DNA of 64,000 nt from Saprospiraceae bacterium. Lineage in GTDB: Bacteria; Bacteroidota; Bacteroidia; Chitinophagales; Saprospiraceae. The stretch's first letter is position 1. The number at the start of each line of letters is the position of its first letter. Shown piece after piece: positions 34,619 through 44,109 of this stretch. Both the position numbers and the translations under genes were made by a program. The notes under the pieces were generated by a model, which was not told the DNA's origin, made no database searches, and saw only the letters and a list, made by a program, of their open reading frames with translations. The DNA lies in NCBI GenBank assembly GCA_016718205.1, contig JADKEB010000008.1:62001-126000 (forward strand). Direction: 5' to 3'.

Positions 34619-37600
34619 ATGTCATTCTCATTATTTATTGGAAATATTTTATCAGTTTTGATATCCACAGTAAGTTCGATTTCCTATTTGACTCCAGAGT
34701 CCACTTCGGTAAGAACACCTACTAATAATCCCCCACTAACCGTATATTTCAAAAAACCAGCGGCTTGGCCCAATGCAAAAATTTATTATTGGGGCGAAAC
34801 ACCTGTGGGTACAATGCCGGATGTGGCTTGGTCAGGAGTCAATATGAATTTGATGCAAGCAGGATGTGACTGGTATTACTTTACATTTCCAGCTGCAGTA
34901 GATTGTAGTAATATCATTTTCAATAGTGGTACAGGTAGCCAAACTCCCGACTTAAATAGATGTAATATCGGGTACTATGAGATTGGGGTAGGATGGACCG
35001 CTACACCTCCAGCAGGATATTGTGGCAATCCTCCACCATCAGTTTCTGTAGATCCTGCGGGACCTTATAATTCACCAAGTGCCTTTGTTATTACTTTAAA
35101 TATCTATGACAACTCAGACCCAAATCCAACTATACACTATACCTTAGACGGCTCTACACCTACGACATCCAGTCCTTCTGGTCTGAATGGAATGACACTC
35201 AACATATCCCAGAATACAACACTTAAAGTTATTGGAGTCGATGCTTCTGGTGCAGTTTCGGCGGTAGTCACACACAACTATACAGTAGGATCACAACCTT
35301 CATTGACTGTTTATTTTTATAAACCTGTAGGCTGGAGTACAGCCAAAATTCACTATTGGAATCCATCGCCGGCAGGTAGTGCTACGCCTACAACATGGCC
35401 TGGTGTAAATATGACTCAAAACCAAGCTGGCTGTGATTGGTATTATTATACATTTCCTAATGCAGTGGATTGTATCAATATGATTTTTAATAATGGCGGC
35501 TCCGGGTCAGGGAATCAGACTCCGGATTTGATCAATATTTGTGACGATGCATATTATATAGTAGGTACAGGCTGGTCATCGACTCCGCCTACAGGATTTT
35601 GCAGTGCTAATGCAGCACCTACACTTACTGTTTTGCCTCTCAGTGGTGAATGTACACTACCTTCAGTACTCAGTATCACAGCAAGTGATTCAGATGGTGA
35701 TCCAGTGATCATTCGTTACACCCTTAATGGCACAGATCCCGGCCCTACATCTACTATCTGGGTTCCCGGGACCACACCTCCAATTGTTGATTTTACCCTT
35801 AAGGTAAGAGCATATGATGATGAGTTGGCTTCATCTCCAATCGTCACAAGGACATATACTGACAATAATAATGCTCCGACACATAGTATCTCTCCGGTAG
35901 GTCCTTTGACCTTTAACCCTTCAACAAATGTGGTTATAACGGCCAATGATGATTGTACCAGTAGCGCTACCATATATTACACAACAAATGGTAGCAATCC
36001 TACAACATCCTCATCTAATGCTGTAAATTCTAAATCATTTTTTCTCACTCAAACTACGACGATCAAATATTTTGTAAGTGATAACAATGGCAACTCTTCT
36101 GCTATACAGAGCCACACATATACATATGATCCTAATTTTGGCTGCGGAAGTACAGATGATGATTATTTTTCTTGGGACAATGCAACTGTCTATTTTACAG
36201 TGACAGATAGGTTTAATAATGGTACGACAACCAATGATGTCAATTATGGAAGACAGTCTGATGTTGTAGGTGGTTTTCATGGTGGCGATTTACAAGGCTT
36301 AACTCAAAAAATAACACAAGGTTATTTTGACTCGTTGGGAGTAGATGCGATTTGGATTACACCACCTATAGAACAAATCCATGGTAATGTACCTGGTTGG
36401 GGTATGGTGCCGGAATTTCAGAGACACTATGGTTACCATGGGTATTATGCTTTGGATTGGACCGAAATTGATGCCAACATGGGAACAATGACTGATTTTA
36501 GGACTATGATTGACTCTGCACATGCGCATGGCATCAGAGTGGTCATGGATGTAGTACTGAATCATACAGGGTACGACACACCACAAGATATGACCGAGTT
36601 TGGTTGGAGCAATTGCAGCAACTGGTGGGGACCACAGTGGGTCAGAAAAGATGACATTGCAGGGTGTACACCTTGCGGTGGTGGTGATCTGCAATCTTGT
36701 CTCGCCGGCTTACCAGATGTCATCACTGAGTCCACCACAAATGTGAGTTTGCCTCCAGTGCTACTCACCAAATGGAATGCCACAAAAGAAGCGCAGGAAA
36801 TTGCAGAATTAAATACTTTTTTCAATAATACAGGTCTTCCCAGAACACCGGTCAATCACATTGTCAAATGGCTTACAGACTGGGTTCGTGAGTTTGGAGT
36901 AGATGCTTTCAGATTGGATACCTACAAACATGTGGAATTGCAACATTGGGGCACCTTAAAAACACAAGCTGATATCGCATTGGCAGAATGGAAGGCAGCC
37001 AACCCAACCAAAAAATTGGATGATAAACCATTTTGGATGGTTGGTGAAAACTATGGATCAGGAATCACAAGATGGGCTGATGCTATCAATATCGGAAAGA
37101 CTGATGCTTTGATAAATTTTAACTTTCAAGGTCAAGCCGGAAATATGGCCACTATTGATAATATATACACAAGCTATGCATCAGTAGCCAATCCAGATCC
37201 TACATGGAATTTCTTAAGTTATTTGTCTTCTCATGACACTCAGCTTTCTGATAGAAATAACCTTATCAATGAAGGTACAACTTTCCTAATGCTACCTGGT
37301 GCAGTACAGATTTATTATGGTGATGAAACCAAAAGACTTGCAGGACCAGGACCAGGTGACCAACCTACGAGATCCTTTATGAACTGGAATAGCATAGATC
37401 AAAATGTCTTGGCTCACTGGAAAAAATTGGGACAATTCAGACAGAAACACCCAGCCATAGGTGCAGGATCTCATACAAAATTAGTTACAACACCTTACAC
37501 CTTTAAGCGATCACTATCAAGACAAGACGCCCAAGATGATGTCATCATCGTGATGGGTGCCAGCGGTAATGTGACGATCAATGTAAGTTCCATACCTTCA

Positions 37601-38743
37601 TGGACCAATGGTACTGTATTAAAAAATGGATACTCAGGACAAACAGCAACCGTCTCAGCCAACTCAGTTACTTTTAACGCAGGAACCAATGGCGTGATAC
37701 TTATAGAAAACCCTAATCCAGTGATATTGCCTACTGTAGCTGTAACTCCAGAAAACAATGCTTACAATGCTGCGGGCCATACCATTTGCCTATCTGGTTC
37801 ATCTATGGATTGTAGTGCGGTGACGGTATATTATACTTATGATTTGAATGCTTCGGAAACAGACTTGACATCCTGGACTTTATTTACAGGTTGCTTTCAG
37901 ATAAATCAGAATACCACATTGAAAGCCATATCGGTCAATAATTCCAATACAGCATTGAAATCCCAAGCTTTGATACTCAATTATTTTACAGAGATACCAG
38001 ATATGACCATATATTATAAAAATTCAAGTGGTTACAACAATGTATTCTTGTATCATTGGAATTCATTGCCCGCTGCATCAGGAAACACCAGCACAGCATG
38101 GCCAGGTAAGCCTATGTCTCTTATTTGCAATAATAATACTGCTACACCCAATGATGATTGGTACATTCTGACTTTGCCGGCTACTATGTCTACACAACTA
38201 ATATTTAATTGTGGTAGCAACGCGTGTCAATCTGGAAATTTGAATCCACCAACCTCAGTGAGTTATTATGAAAATGGTTTCTGGAGCACCAGTATTCCTG
38301 CCACCTATTGCAGTGACTGTAAAAATGTCATAAATACTGCCAATAGTGGCAATGGATCGCTTCGATATGCCATCAATTGTGCTGTACCAGGCTCTACTTT
38401 GACTTTTGATCCTTCACTCAACAATCAGAGCATACTGATCACTGCACCTTTAAACATCAATAAAGATTTGACGATAAGCACAAATCAACAAGTAACCATT
38501 GCTGGTGCTGGTGTGACTGGAAGTGTATTTGTCATTGAAAGTGACAAAGTTGTCACTCTTAAAGGATTAGATATCGAGTGTTCAAATGCAGGAAATGGTC
38601 GATGTATTACCAATAATGGAGTACTTACCTTAGAGCAAATACAATTGATTGATCCTGTTTCCACTCATACAAATAGTGCCGTTTTAAATCAAAATGGTGG
38701 CCAAATTATCATCAAAAACAATGTCATTTTGGAAAAGAATTAG
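34619..38743 (+). CDS. Multi-domain GH13 alpha-amylase with CBM26-like and chitobiase-C-type modules
   Basis: This is a 1374-residue secreted glucan hydrolase. Order: weak signal-like N-terminus (1-25); CBM26-like module (about 43-137, LTVYFKKPAAWPNAKIYYWG); CHB_HEX_C-like strand (140-225, YTLDGSTPTT); second CBM26-like copy (228-328); two further beta modules (335-500); GH13 catalytic domain (about 510-1010); CHB-type module (about 1040-1115); third CBM26-like copy (about 1125-1225); and a beta-helix-like tail (1235-1374). GH13 motifs: DVVLNH (D644), GVDAFRLDTYKH (nucleophile D767), GENYG (acid/base E810), SSHDTQ (H872-D873). It probably degrades starch or glycogen and matches the Sus cluster at 58598. 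There is no T9SS C-terminal domain at the end, and its signal peptide lacks the usual lysines. Confidence 0.9.
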   Translation: MSFSLFIGNILSVLISTVSSISYLTPESTSVRTPTNNPPLTVYFKKPAAWPNAKIYYWGETPVGTMPDVAWSGVNMNLMQAGCDWYYFTFPAAVDCSNIIFNSGTGSQTPDLNRCNIGYYEIGVGWTATPPAGYCGNPPPSVSVDPAGPYNSPSAFVITLNIYDNSDPNPTIHYTLDGSTPTTSSPSGLNGMTLNISQNTTLKVIGVDASGAVSAVVTHNYTVGSQPSLTVYFYKPVGWSTAKIHYWNPSPAGSATPTTWPGVNMTQNQAGCDWYYYTFPNAVDCINMIFNNGGSGSGNQTPDLINICDDAYYIVGTGWSSTPPTGFCSANAAPTLTVLPLSGECTLPSVLSITASDSDGDPVIIRYTLNGTDPGPTSTIWVPGTTPPIVDFTLKVRAYDDELASSPIVTRTYTDNNNAPTHSISPVGPLTFNPSTNVVITANDDCTSSATIYYTTNGSNPTTSSSNAVNSKSFFLTQTTTIKYFVSDNNGNSSAIQSHTYTYDPNFGCGSTDDDYFSWDNATVYFTVTDRFNNGTTTNDVNYGRQSDVVGGFHGGDLQGLTQKITQGYFDSLGVDAIWITPPIEQIHGNVPGWGMVPEFQRHYGYHGYYALDWTEIDANMGTMTDFRTMIDSAHAHGIRVVMDVVLNHTGYDTPQDMTEFGWSNCSNWWGPQWVRKDDIAGCTPCGGGDLQSCLAGLPDVITESTTNVSLPPVLLTKWNATKEAQEIAELNTFFNNTGLPRTPVNHIVKWLTDWVREFGVDAFRLDTYKHVELQHWGTLKTQADIALAEWKAANPTKKLDDKPFWMVGENYGSGITRWADAINIGKTDALINFNFQGQAGNMATIDNIYTSYASVANPDPTWNFLSYLSSHDTQLSDRNNLINEGTTFLMLPGAVQIYYGDETKRLAGPGPGDQPTRSFMNWNSIDQNVLAHWKKLGQFRQKHPAIGAGSHTKLVTTPYTFKRSLSRQDAQDDVIIVMGASGNVTINVSSIPSWTNGTVLKNGYSGQTATVSANSVTFNAGTNGVILIENPNPVILPTVAVTPENNAYNAAGHTICLSGSSMDCSAVTVYYTYDLNASETDLTSWTLFTGCFQINQNTTLKAISVNNSNTALKSQALILNYFTEIPDMTIYYKNSSGYNNVFLYHWNSLPAASGNTSTAWPGKPMSLICNNNTATPNDDWYILTLPATMSTQLIFNCGSNACQSGNLNPPTSVSYYENGFWSTSIPATYCSDCKNVINTANSGNGSLRYAINCAVPGSTLTFDPSLNNQSILITAPLNINKDLTISTNQQVTIAGAGVTGSVFVIESDKVVTLKGLDIECSNAGNGRCITNNGVLTLEQIQLIDPVSTHTNSAVLNQNGGQIIIKNNVILEKN

Positions 38744-38775
38744 GAGATTTTTGATTGCATCATTGTGTTTGCAGA

Positions 38776-38820
38776 TTGATCTTATAAAACTTATCAACAA
38801 TATTGTCAGCGCAGTATGTT
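38776..38820. repeat. Short dispersed repeat, partner of 30113-30155
   Basis: TTGATCTTATAAAACTTATC and the following AACAATATTGTCAGCGCAGT match 30113-30155 with scattered changes. It lies 33 bases after the GH13 stop codon. Confidence 0.6.
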
Positions 38821-38825
38821 TTCAT

Positions 38826-39176
38826 TCACTTACCATAAAATGCTATCCAACTCCTTAGTTCTTCAACCAACAAAAACACATCTGATGAAGGATTTCTATT
38901 GATAGGTGGTGTATCTTTATGAAACTCCTTTAAGATTTTGGCCTTAGAAATAGCCCTATTTTCATCTCCAAACACTTTTAAGAAATTGATGATTTCTTTT
39001 TTTCCATGGTGATAAATGAAAGTTGGTTCAAATTTAAGAATTTCACTTTCCAGCATACCGTAAATATCTTTTCTGGATATTGGACGATCATATTCGGGCA
39101 AGGTCAAATGCAAGAGCAGCCAAACTTGCAATTGGGCTTTTGTTGTTTTTACAAAAATAAATCCCCATCTTTGCAA
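38826..39176 (-). CDS. Hypothetical protein, 116 residues
   Basis: This frame reads like a soluble alpha/beta protein (KDIYGMLESEILKFEP, GKKEIINFLKVFGDENRA, SDVFLLVEELRSWIAFYGK) with no recognised family. A related C-terminal stretch is found at 30646-30843, supporting it as a genuine coding sequence rather than noise. It starts 16 bases from the divergent truncated ATPase gene, so it may belong to the same lost locus. The start codon could be later, at the MLESEILKF methionine. Confidence 0.45.
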   Translation of the reverse strand: MQRWGFIFVKTTKAQLQVWLLLHLTLPEYDRPISRKDIYGMLESEILKFEPTFIYHHGKKEIINFLKVFGDENRAISKAKILKEFHKDTPPINRNPSSDVFLLVEELRSWIAFYGK

Positions 39177-39191
39177 TTCAAAAATAGCATT

Positions 39192-39386
39192 ATGGTAAGT
39201 ATCCGCAAACTATCAATGAAGTCAATAGGACCATTTGAAAATGTAGATTTTGAGTTCCAAAAAAGCGAAGATGGTATTGACATACACATCATTGTTGGTC
39301 CAAATGGAACCGGCAAAACCACAATACTACATTCACTAGCAGGAGCATTTGACTATTTTCAGCCTGATCATGTAGAACATATATAA
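39192..39386 (+). pseudogene. Truncated N-terminus of an AAA/ABC-type ATPase
   Basis: The ATG at 39192 begins MVSIRKLSMKSIGPFENVDF, the usual start of SMC/RecF/OLD-like ATPases, followed by HIIVGPNGTGKTTILHSLAGAF (Walker A). The frame stops at codon 65, shortly after the Walker A region, and nothing downstream continues it. It has lost the rest of the gene. The upstream extension of the frame only shadows the minus-strand gene. Confidence 0.75.
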
Positions 39387-39411
39387 AACAATATACTCAA
39401 AAGATTTGTAT

Positions 39412-39451
39412 CAAAAAAGCCCAAACAACTGAAAATCAGCAATTCGGGCTT
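39412..39451 (-). terminator. Terminator after sdhB
   Basis: A six-base stem (AAGCCC and GGGCTT, 39417-39422 and 39446-39451) is followed on the minus strand by TTTTTTGATAC. It lies 35 bases after the sdhB stop codon. Confidence 0.6.
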
Positions 39452-39485
39452 CTGTTTATTATTAAAGGAATGAATATACTTACAC

Positions 39486-40235
39486 CTACTCCCCACTAAA
39501 CACTGCCTTATAGTAAGATCTGTTCATGAAGGCGATATTGTCCAGTTTGATTTCTTTCGGGCATTCAGCTTCGCAGGCACCTATGTTGGAGCAAAATCCG
39601 AATCCTTCCTTGTCCATCTGTGCAACCATAGCCTGTGCACGCCTGTCCGCTTCCACTTCGCCCTGAGGCAATAAGCCAAGGTGGGTGATTTTTGCAGAAG
39701 TAAAGAGCATAGCTGATCCATTGGGACAAGCCGCTACACATGCTCCGCAACCTATACAAGCCGCAGCTTCAAAAGATCGTTCTGCATAGTCCTTGCCTAT
39801 AGGCAGTGAGTTGCCATCCGGAGCCTGACCTGCATTGACGGAAATATAGCCACCGGCTTGAATGATACGGTCAAAAGATGCTCTGTCCACGACAAGGTCT
39901 TTGAGTACCGGAAATGCTTTAGCCCTGTACGGTTCCACAACGATGGTTTGTCCATCTTTAAAAAACCTCATGTGCAACTGGCACGTTGTAGTACCGGAAT
40001 TCGGTCCATGCGGCTGTCCATCGATCACCAGGCTACAGGTACCACAAATACCCTCTCTGCAGTCGTGTTCAAAAGCAATGGGTTCCTTTTTCTGGTTCAC
40101 CAGGTCTTCATTGAGTACATCCAACATCTCCAAAAATGACATATGCTCATTAGCTTTGACGGGATAAGTTTCAAACTGGCCTTTTGATGTATTGTTTTTT
40201 TGTCTCCAGACCTTTATATTTAGATTCATGTCCAT
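39486..40235 (-). CDS. sdhB: Succinate dehydrogenase/fumarate reductase iron-sulfur subunit
   Basis: The 249-residue subunit carries electrons from flavoprotein to the membrane quinone site. The [2Fe-2S] ligands are C59, C64, C67 and C85 (EHDCREGICGTC). The C-terminal clusters use C160, C163, C166 and C170 (CIGCGACVAACP) and C215, C221 and C225 (FCSNIGACEAECP). Only three cysteines are obvious in the last group, as expected with a [3Fe-4S] or shared-ligand arrangement. The last gene of sdhC-A-B on the minus strand, 41 bases after sdhA. Confidence 0.95.
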   Translation of the reverse strand: MDMNLNIKVWRQKNNTSKGQFETYPVKANEHMSFLEMLDVLNEDLVNQKKEPIAFEHDCREGICGTCSLVIDGQPHGPNSGTTTCQLHMRFFKDGQTIVVEPYRAKAFPVLKDLVVDRASFDRIIQAGGYISVNAGQAPDGNSLPIGKDYAERSFEAAACIGCGACVAACPNGSAMLFTSAKITHLGLLPQGEVEADRRAQAMVAQMDKEGFGFCSNIGACEAECPKEIKLDNIAFMNRSYYKAVFSGE

Positions 40236-40276
40236 GATTCGACTATTTTATGGTTATATCTATAGATGATGCAAGG

Positions 40277-42271
40277 TTATTTATAACTTCGTGTTTTAAG
40301 CTCTACATTTTCAAATATGAGCGGCTCCTTGTACAGCACCGGATTGTTTTCATCCCATGCCCATGCAGCTACGTATGCATAATCTGCATCATTTCGCAAT
40401 GCTTCTCCATCTTCTGATACCGATTCTTCGCGGAAGTGGCCGCCACAAGACTCATTTCTATCAAGTGCATCCAGCATCATCAGCTCACCATGTTCCATCA
40501 AATCAGCTACCCTGATGGCCTTTTCCAATTCAGGATTGTATTCATCATTGGTACCGGGTACGAATACATCACGGTAATACTCCTCTCTCAATTCGCGGAT
40601 CATCTGTCGCCCTTTGATCAGGCCGGCTTCATTACGTGCCATTCCACAGTATTCCCACATGATTTTACCCAATCTTCTGTGAAAACTTTCAACAGATTGA
40701 TTTCCCTTGATATTGAGCAATTTATCTATAAATGCTTTTGTGGCTTTTTCTGCTTCCAGAAACTCCGGCAAATCATTTTTTATCTTAGGAGTCGAGATAT
40801 CATTGGCAAGGAAAGTACCTATAGTATATGGTATCACAAAATAACCGTCTGCAAGTCCCTGCATCAGAGCGGATGCACCCAGTCTGTTGGCTCCGTGATC
40901 CGAGAAGTTACATTCACCTGTCGCAAACAATCCCGGAATATTGGTCTCCAGATTATAATCCACCCAGATACCACCCATGGTATAATGGACAGCCGGGTAA
41001 ATTTTCATAGGCTCCTTATATGGATTCTCTCCGGTGATTTTTTCATACATCTCAAAAAGGTTACCGTATTTGTCAGAAATGACCTTTTCACCCAATACAA
41101 TAAGCTGTTCCTTCGATGGATTGGCCATTCCCTGTTTATTGGCTTCCATTTTACCATACCTCAGTATAGCTTCAGAAAAATCCAGATATACAGCCAAGCC
41201 TGTAGGGCTGACACCGTGACCTTTGTCGCATTCCACTTTTGCAGCACGGGATGCCACGTCTCTTGGTACAAGGTTGCCAAAAGCAGGATATCTTCTTTCT
41301 AAGAAATAATCTCTGTCTTCTTCCTTGATATTGGCACCTTTGAGTTTTCCATTTTGGATAGCCTGGGCATCTTCCTTTTTCATCGGTACCCACACACGAC
41401 CATCATTTCTGAGGGATTCAGACATCAAGGTCAGTTTTGACTGATATTCTCCGGATACCGGTATACAAGTAGGATGTATTTGTGTGAAACATGGATTGGC
41501 CATGAGGGCACCTTTTTTTACGGATTTCCAGGCAGCTGTCACATTGCACATCATGGCATTGGTAGAAAGGTAAAAAACGTTGCCGTATCCACCAGTCGCC
41601 AGGATCACTGCATGAGCCGCATGTCGCTGTATTTCTCCAGTAATGAGATTGCGTGCGATGATACCCCTTGCTTTACCATCTACTACGACGAGATCCAGCA
41701 TTTCGTGGCGGTTGAACATTTCTACCGTACCCAGAGATATTTGTCTGGACAGTGACTGATAAGCACCGATAAGCAATTGCTGACCTGTCTGACCCCTTGC
41801 ATAAAAAGTCCTTGACACCTGCACACCACCAAATGAACGGTTTTCGAGTAGTCCACCGTATTCTCTTGCAAACGGAACGCCCTGAGCCACACAATGGTCG
41901 ATGATCTGGACAGAACATTCGGCAAGACGATGCACATTGGCCTCACGGGCGCGATAGTCGCCACCTTTGATAGTATCATAAAAAAGTCTGTGGATGCTAT
42001 CTCCGTCATTGGCATAGTTTTTTGCAGCATTGATACCACCCTGAGCAGCGATACTATGTGCACGTCGCGGACTGTCATGGAATGTAAAACATTTAACTGC
42101 ATAACCCAGCTCTCCTAAAGATGCTGCAGCTCCGGCACCGGCAAGTCCGGAACCTACTACGATAACTTCCAGTTTTCTTTTGTTGTTGGGTGCTACAATG
42201 GGAATGGTGGATTTGTATTTTGTCCACTTTTCAGCTAACGGCCCTGCGGGTATTTTTGAATTTAAGTTCAT
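40277..42271 (-). CDS. sdhA: Succinate dehydrogenase/fumarate reductase flavoprotein subunit
   Basis: The 664-residue catalytic subunit interconverts succinate and fumarate. It has the FAD-binding GSGLAGAGAAASLGELGY near residue 37, RRAHSIAAQGGINAA with the histidine used for covalent FAD, CNFSDHGANRLGASALMQGLADGYF, and the C-terminal GGHFREES region. It is the second gene of the operon, between sdhC and sdhB. The length is typical for the Bacteroidota b558-type enzyme. Direction (succinate oxidation or fumarate reduction) cannot be decided from sequence; the low-potential menaquinone implied by MqnB/MqnD leaves both open. Confidence 0.95.
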   Translation of the reverse strand: MNLNSKIPAGPLAEKWTKYKSTIPIVAPNNKRKLEVIVVGSGLAGAGAAASLGELGYAVKCFTFHDSPRRAHSIAAQGGINAAKNYANDGDSIHRLFYDTIKGGDYRAREANVHRLAECSVQIIDHCVAQGVPFAREYGGLLENRSFGGVQVSRTFYARGQTGQQLLIGAYQSLSRQISLGTVEMFNRHEMLDLVVVDGKARGIIARNLITGEIQRHAAHAVILATGGYGNVFYLSTNAMMCNVTAAWKSVKKGALMANPCFTQIHPTCIPVSGEYQSKLTLMSESLRNDGRVWVPMKKEDAQAIQNGKLKGANIKEEDRDYFLERRYPAFGNLVPRDVASRAAKVECDKGHGVSPTGLAVYLDFSEAILRYGKMEANKQGMANPSKEQLIVLGEKVISDKYGNLFEMYEKITGENPYKEPMKIYPAVHYTMGGIWVDYNLETNIPGLFATGECNFSDHGANRLGASALMQGLADGYFVIPYTIGTFLANDISTPKIKNDLPEFLEAEKATKAFIDKLLNIKGNQSVESFHRRLGKIMWEYCGMARNEAGLIKGRQMIRELREEYYRDVFVPGTNDEYNPELEKAIRVADLMEHGELMMLDALDRNESCGGHFREESVSEDGEALRNDADYAYVAAWAWDENNPVLYKEPLIFENVELKTRSYK

Positions 42272-42376
42272 TCCTTAAGATTTATTTTGCGGTGAAAGGT
42301 GTTTAATTGTCTGTATATTTTGCTCTTTGATGGATACATCAGTCTTTAGTTATTGTTGACGTCAGATATCAAAAAA

Positions 42377-43060
42377 CTATTTTAGCAAAAAATGATAAAT
42401 AGGTATAATCGCATAGCCCAATGGAATCAGGATAGAATATGCGATTCCAAAAGCTTTTATAGCCGGTGTATATTTTTTATGATTGATACCCAGAGTCTGA
42501 AAGGCACTTTGGAAACCATGTAATAAGTGGAAAGCCAACACAATCAAACCCACTACATATGTAGCTACTATGACAGGATTTTTGAAAGCTTCTGCTACTC
42601 TGAAATATAAGTCTTTCATTTCACCTTCGATGTCCGGATAAGAGATCATGGGCAATTGATCCAATTTCATCTTGAGCCAGAAATCTCCCATATGTATCAG
42701 TATGAAGGCAAGGATCAGTGTACCCAGCAGTGCCATATTTTTGGAAGCCCAAGAAGTATGCATCGAATGAGATACAGCATATTTCTGCCCTTTGGCATTT
42801 CTGTTGTACAAGGCTAAGGAAATACCCACAAAAGCGTGGAGCAAAATAAAAAAATAATTGCCATAAGCTATGGTTTTTATCAAAGGGTTGGTAGTCATAA
42901 AGTGGGCATATACATTGAAAGCGACGCCGCCGTCATCTTTCAGTAATTGCAGATTGCCCAATAGGTGAACAACTAAAAACAGAATGAGGAATAATCCTGT
43001 CAGGCTCATCAGCAATTTTTTGCCTATGCCCGAACCAAAAAATGTCACTAACCACTTCAT
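42377..43060 (-). CDS. sdhC: Succinate dehydrogenase cytochrome b558-type membrane subunit
   Basis: The 227-residue anchor has five transmembrane helices and spans the membrane as a single b558-type subunit instead of separate SdhC and SdhD. Haem-ligand candidate histidines occur in LVVHLLGNLQ, VSHSMHTSW, ILIHMGDFW and AFHLLHGFQSAFQ. It starts the sdhCAB operon, with a candidate -7 box TAAATTTG on the minus strand at 43088-43095. Confidence 0.93.
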   Translation of the reverse strand: MKWLVTFFGSGIGKKLLMSLTGLFLILFLVVHLLGNLQLLKDDGGVAFNVYAHFMTTNPLIKTIAYGNYFFILLHAFVGISLALYNRNAKGQKYAVSHSMHTSWASKNMALLGTLILAFILIHMGDFWLKMKLDQLPMISYPDIEGEMKDLYFRVAEAFKNPVIVATYVVGLIVLAFHLLHGFQSAFQTLGINHKKYTPAIKAFGIAYSILIPLGYAIIPIYHFLLK

Positions 43061-43087
43061 AATGATTTCTTAATTTTTGTGCGACTG

Positions 43088-43095
43088 CAAATTTA
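43088..43095 (-). promoter_or_regulatory. Candidate -7 box of the sdhCAB operon
   Basis: The minus strand reads TAAATTTG, matching TAnnTTTG, 27 bases before the ATG at 43060. No clear -33 element. Confidence 0.4.
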
Positions 43096-43341
43096 TGAAA
43101 GTAAAAAGTATTTAAAAGGATTAATGCCTTGTATATTATGTTATTTAGAGTAAGTCTATTTTAAGACCGTAGGAATGTCCTTATTAAAATCACTTTGAAG
43201 ACAAGTGAAACAGCGCATCTATTGGGAATGAACCTGTTTTTGTTGGCAGGCAGGTTGAGTAAAAAGGTGCTTTAACTATTTTGTATAACTTGTTAGAAAC
43301 ACATCTGATTTTTATAGTATGGAGTAAAGTTAGAATTTATC
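43096..43341. other. Intergenic, no gene seen
   Basis: The gap between sdhC and the broken GT2 gene. It holds a GGCAGGCAGG word near 43246-43255 that recalls the hairpin cores of the mobile elements, but no inverted-repeat ends. Nothing else identified. Confidence 0.4.
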
Positions 43342-43349
43342 TACCTTTG
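43342..43349 (+). promoter_or_regulatory. Candidate -7 box of the GT2 gene
   Basis: TACCTTTG matches TAnnTTTG, 16 bases before the ATG at 43366. Confidence 0.4.
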
Positions 43350-43365
43350 TGGCAGAAATATCTTG

Positions 43366-44083
43366 ATGGATAAGCTTAACGATTTCACTTTACTGATACC
43401 AACATATAATCCGGCCGATGGTTGGGAATTTACTTTTAATGATAGGTATCTCGAGTTTTGTGCCTTGATAGGTGAAAAAGTAAATGTGGTACTCATCAAT
43501 GATGGTAGCAGGGTTGATTTAACTACCGGTGTAAAATTTCTTTCTGGTAGTATTGGCGAAAAATTTCAAAGCATTGGTTATGACCTTAATAAAGGAAAAG
43601 GAGCGGCATTAAAATATGGATGGAGTATCGTCTTTACCAAGTAAAAAATACATGTTTACTGACATTGATTTCCCGTATGTTTCCCACAGTATGAAGGAAG
43701 TTTGGCACGTTTTACAAAATAAAAATGGCATTATTACAGGTTATCGGGACCAATCGTATTATAGAGACATCACTTTTTATAGAAAAATTCTTTCCAAAGG
43801 TCTTAGGTGGTTAAACCAAAAAATTTTAAGATTACCAATTAATGATACTCAATGTGGACTTAAAGCATTTGATAGTGAAGTCGGTAAGATATTATTATCT
43901 TGTAAAACTGATAGATTTCTGACTGACCTTGAACTTCTTCTTGCTTCAAATAAACAAAAGATAGAAATCACCCCAGTGTCTGTAGTACTAAGAAACGACA
44001 TTGCCTCCACCCAATTTAACTCTTCAGTTTTAAAGAATGAATTCAGAAATTTATTAAAACTTATTTGGCAATATAGATTATAA
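43366..44083 (+). pseudogene. Family 2 glycosyltransferase, frameshifted
   Basis: Two frames together make one GT2 enzyme. The first (ATG 43366 to about 43640) has FTLLIPTYNPADGW, VVLINDGS and LNKGKGAALKYGW, the nucleotide-sugar-binding half. The second (about 43616-44083) begins inside the acceptor half with KYMFTDIDFPY (the DXD-like motif), continues TGYRDQSYYRD and LNDTQCGLKAFD-type residues (INDTQCGLKAF), and ends with a normal tail. A one-base change near 43620-43640 would join GAALKYGW to the TDIDFPY part. Either the gene is inactivated or there is a base-call error. The intact product would be of the dolichol-phosphate-mannose-synthase-like type. Confidence 0.8.
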
Positions 44084-44109
44084 TTTTTTTTCTTTCCATT
44101 CCTAGATAC

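Noticed and set aside
39006..39191. Upstream extension of the ATPase fragment frame
   Set aside because: It lies opposite the 116-residue minus-strand gene and does not resemble ATPase N-termini. MVSIRKLSMKSIGPF at 39192 is the normal start.
40436..41302. 288-codon open frame on the plus strand opposite sdhA
   Set aside because: The translation is a Cys/His-rich low-likelihood sequence opposite a strongly conserved gene, so it is a shadow.
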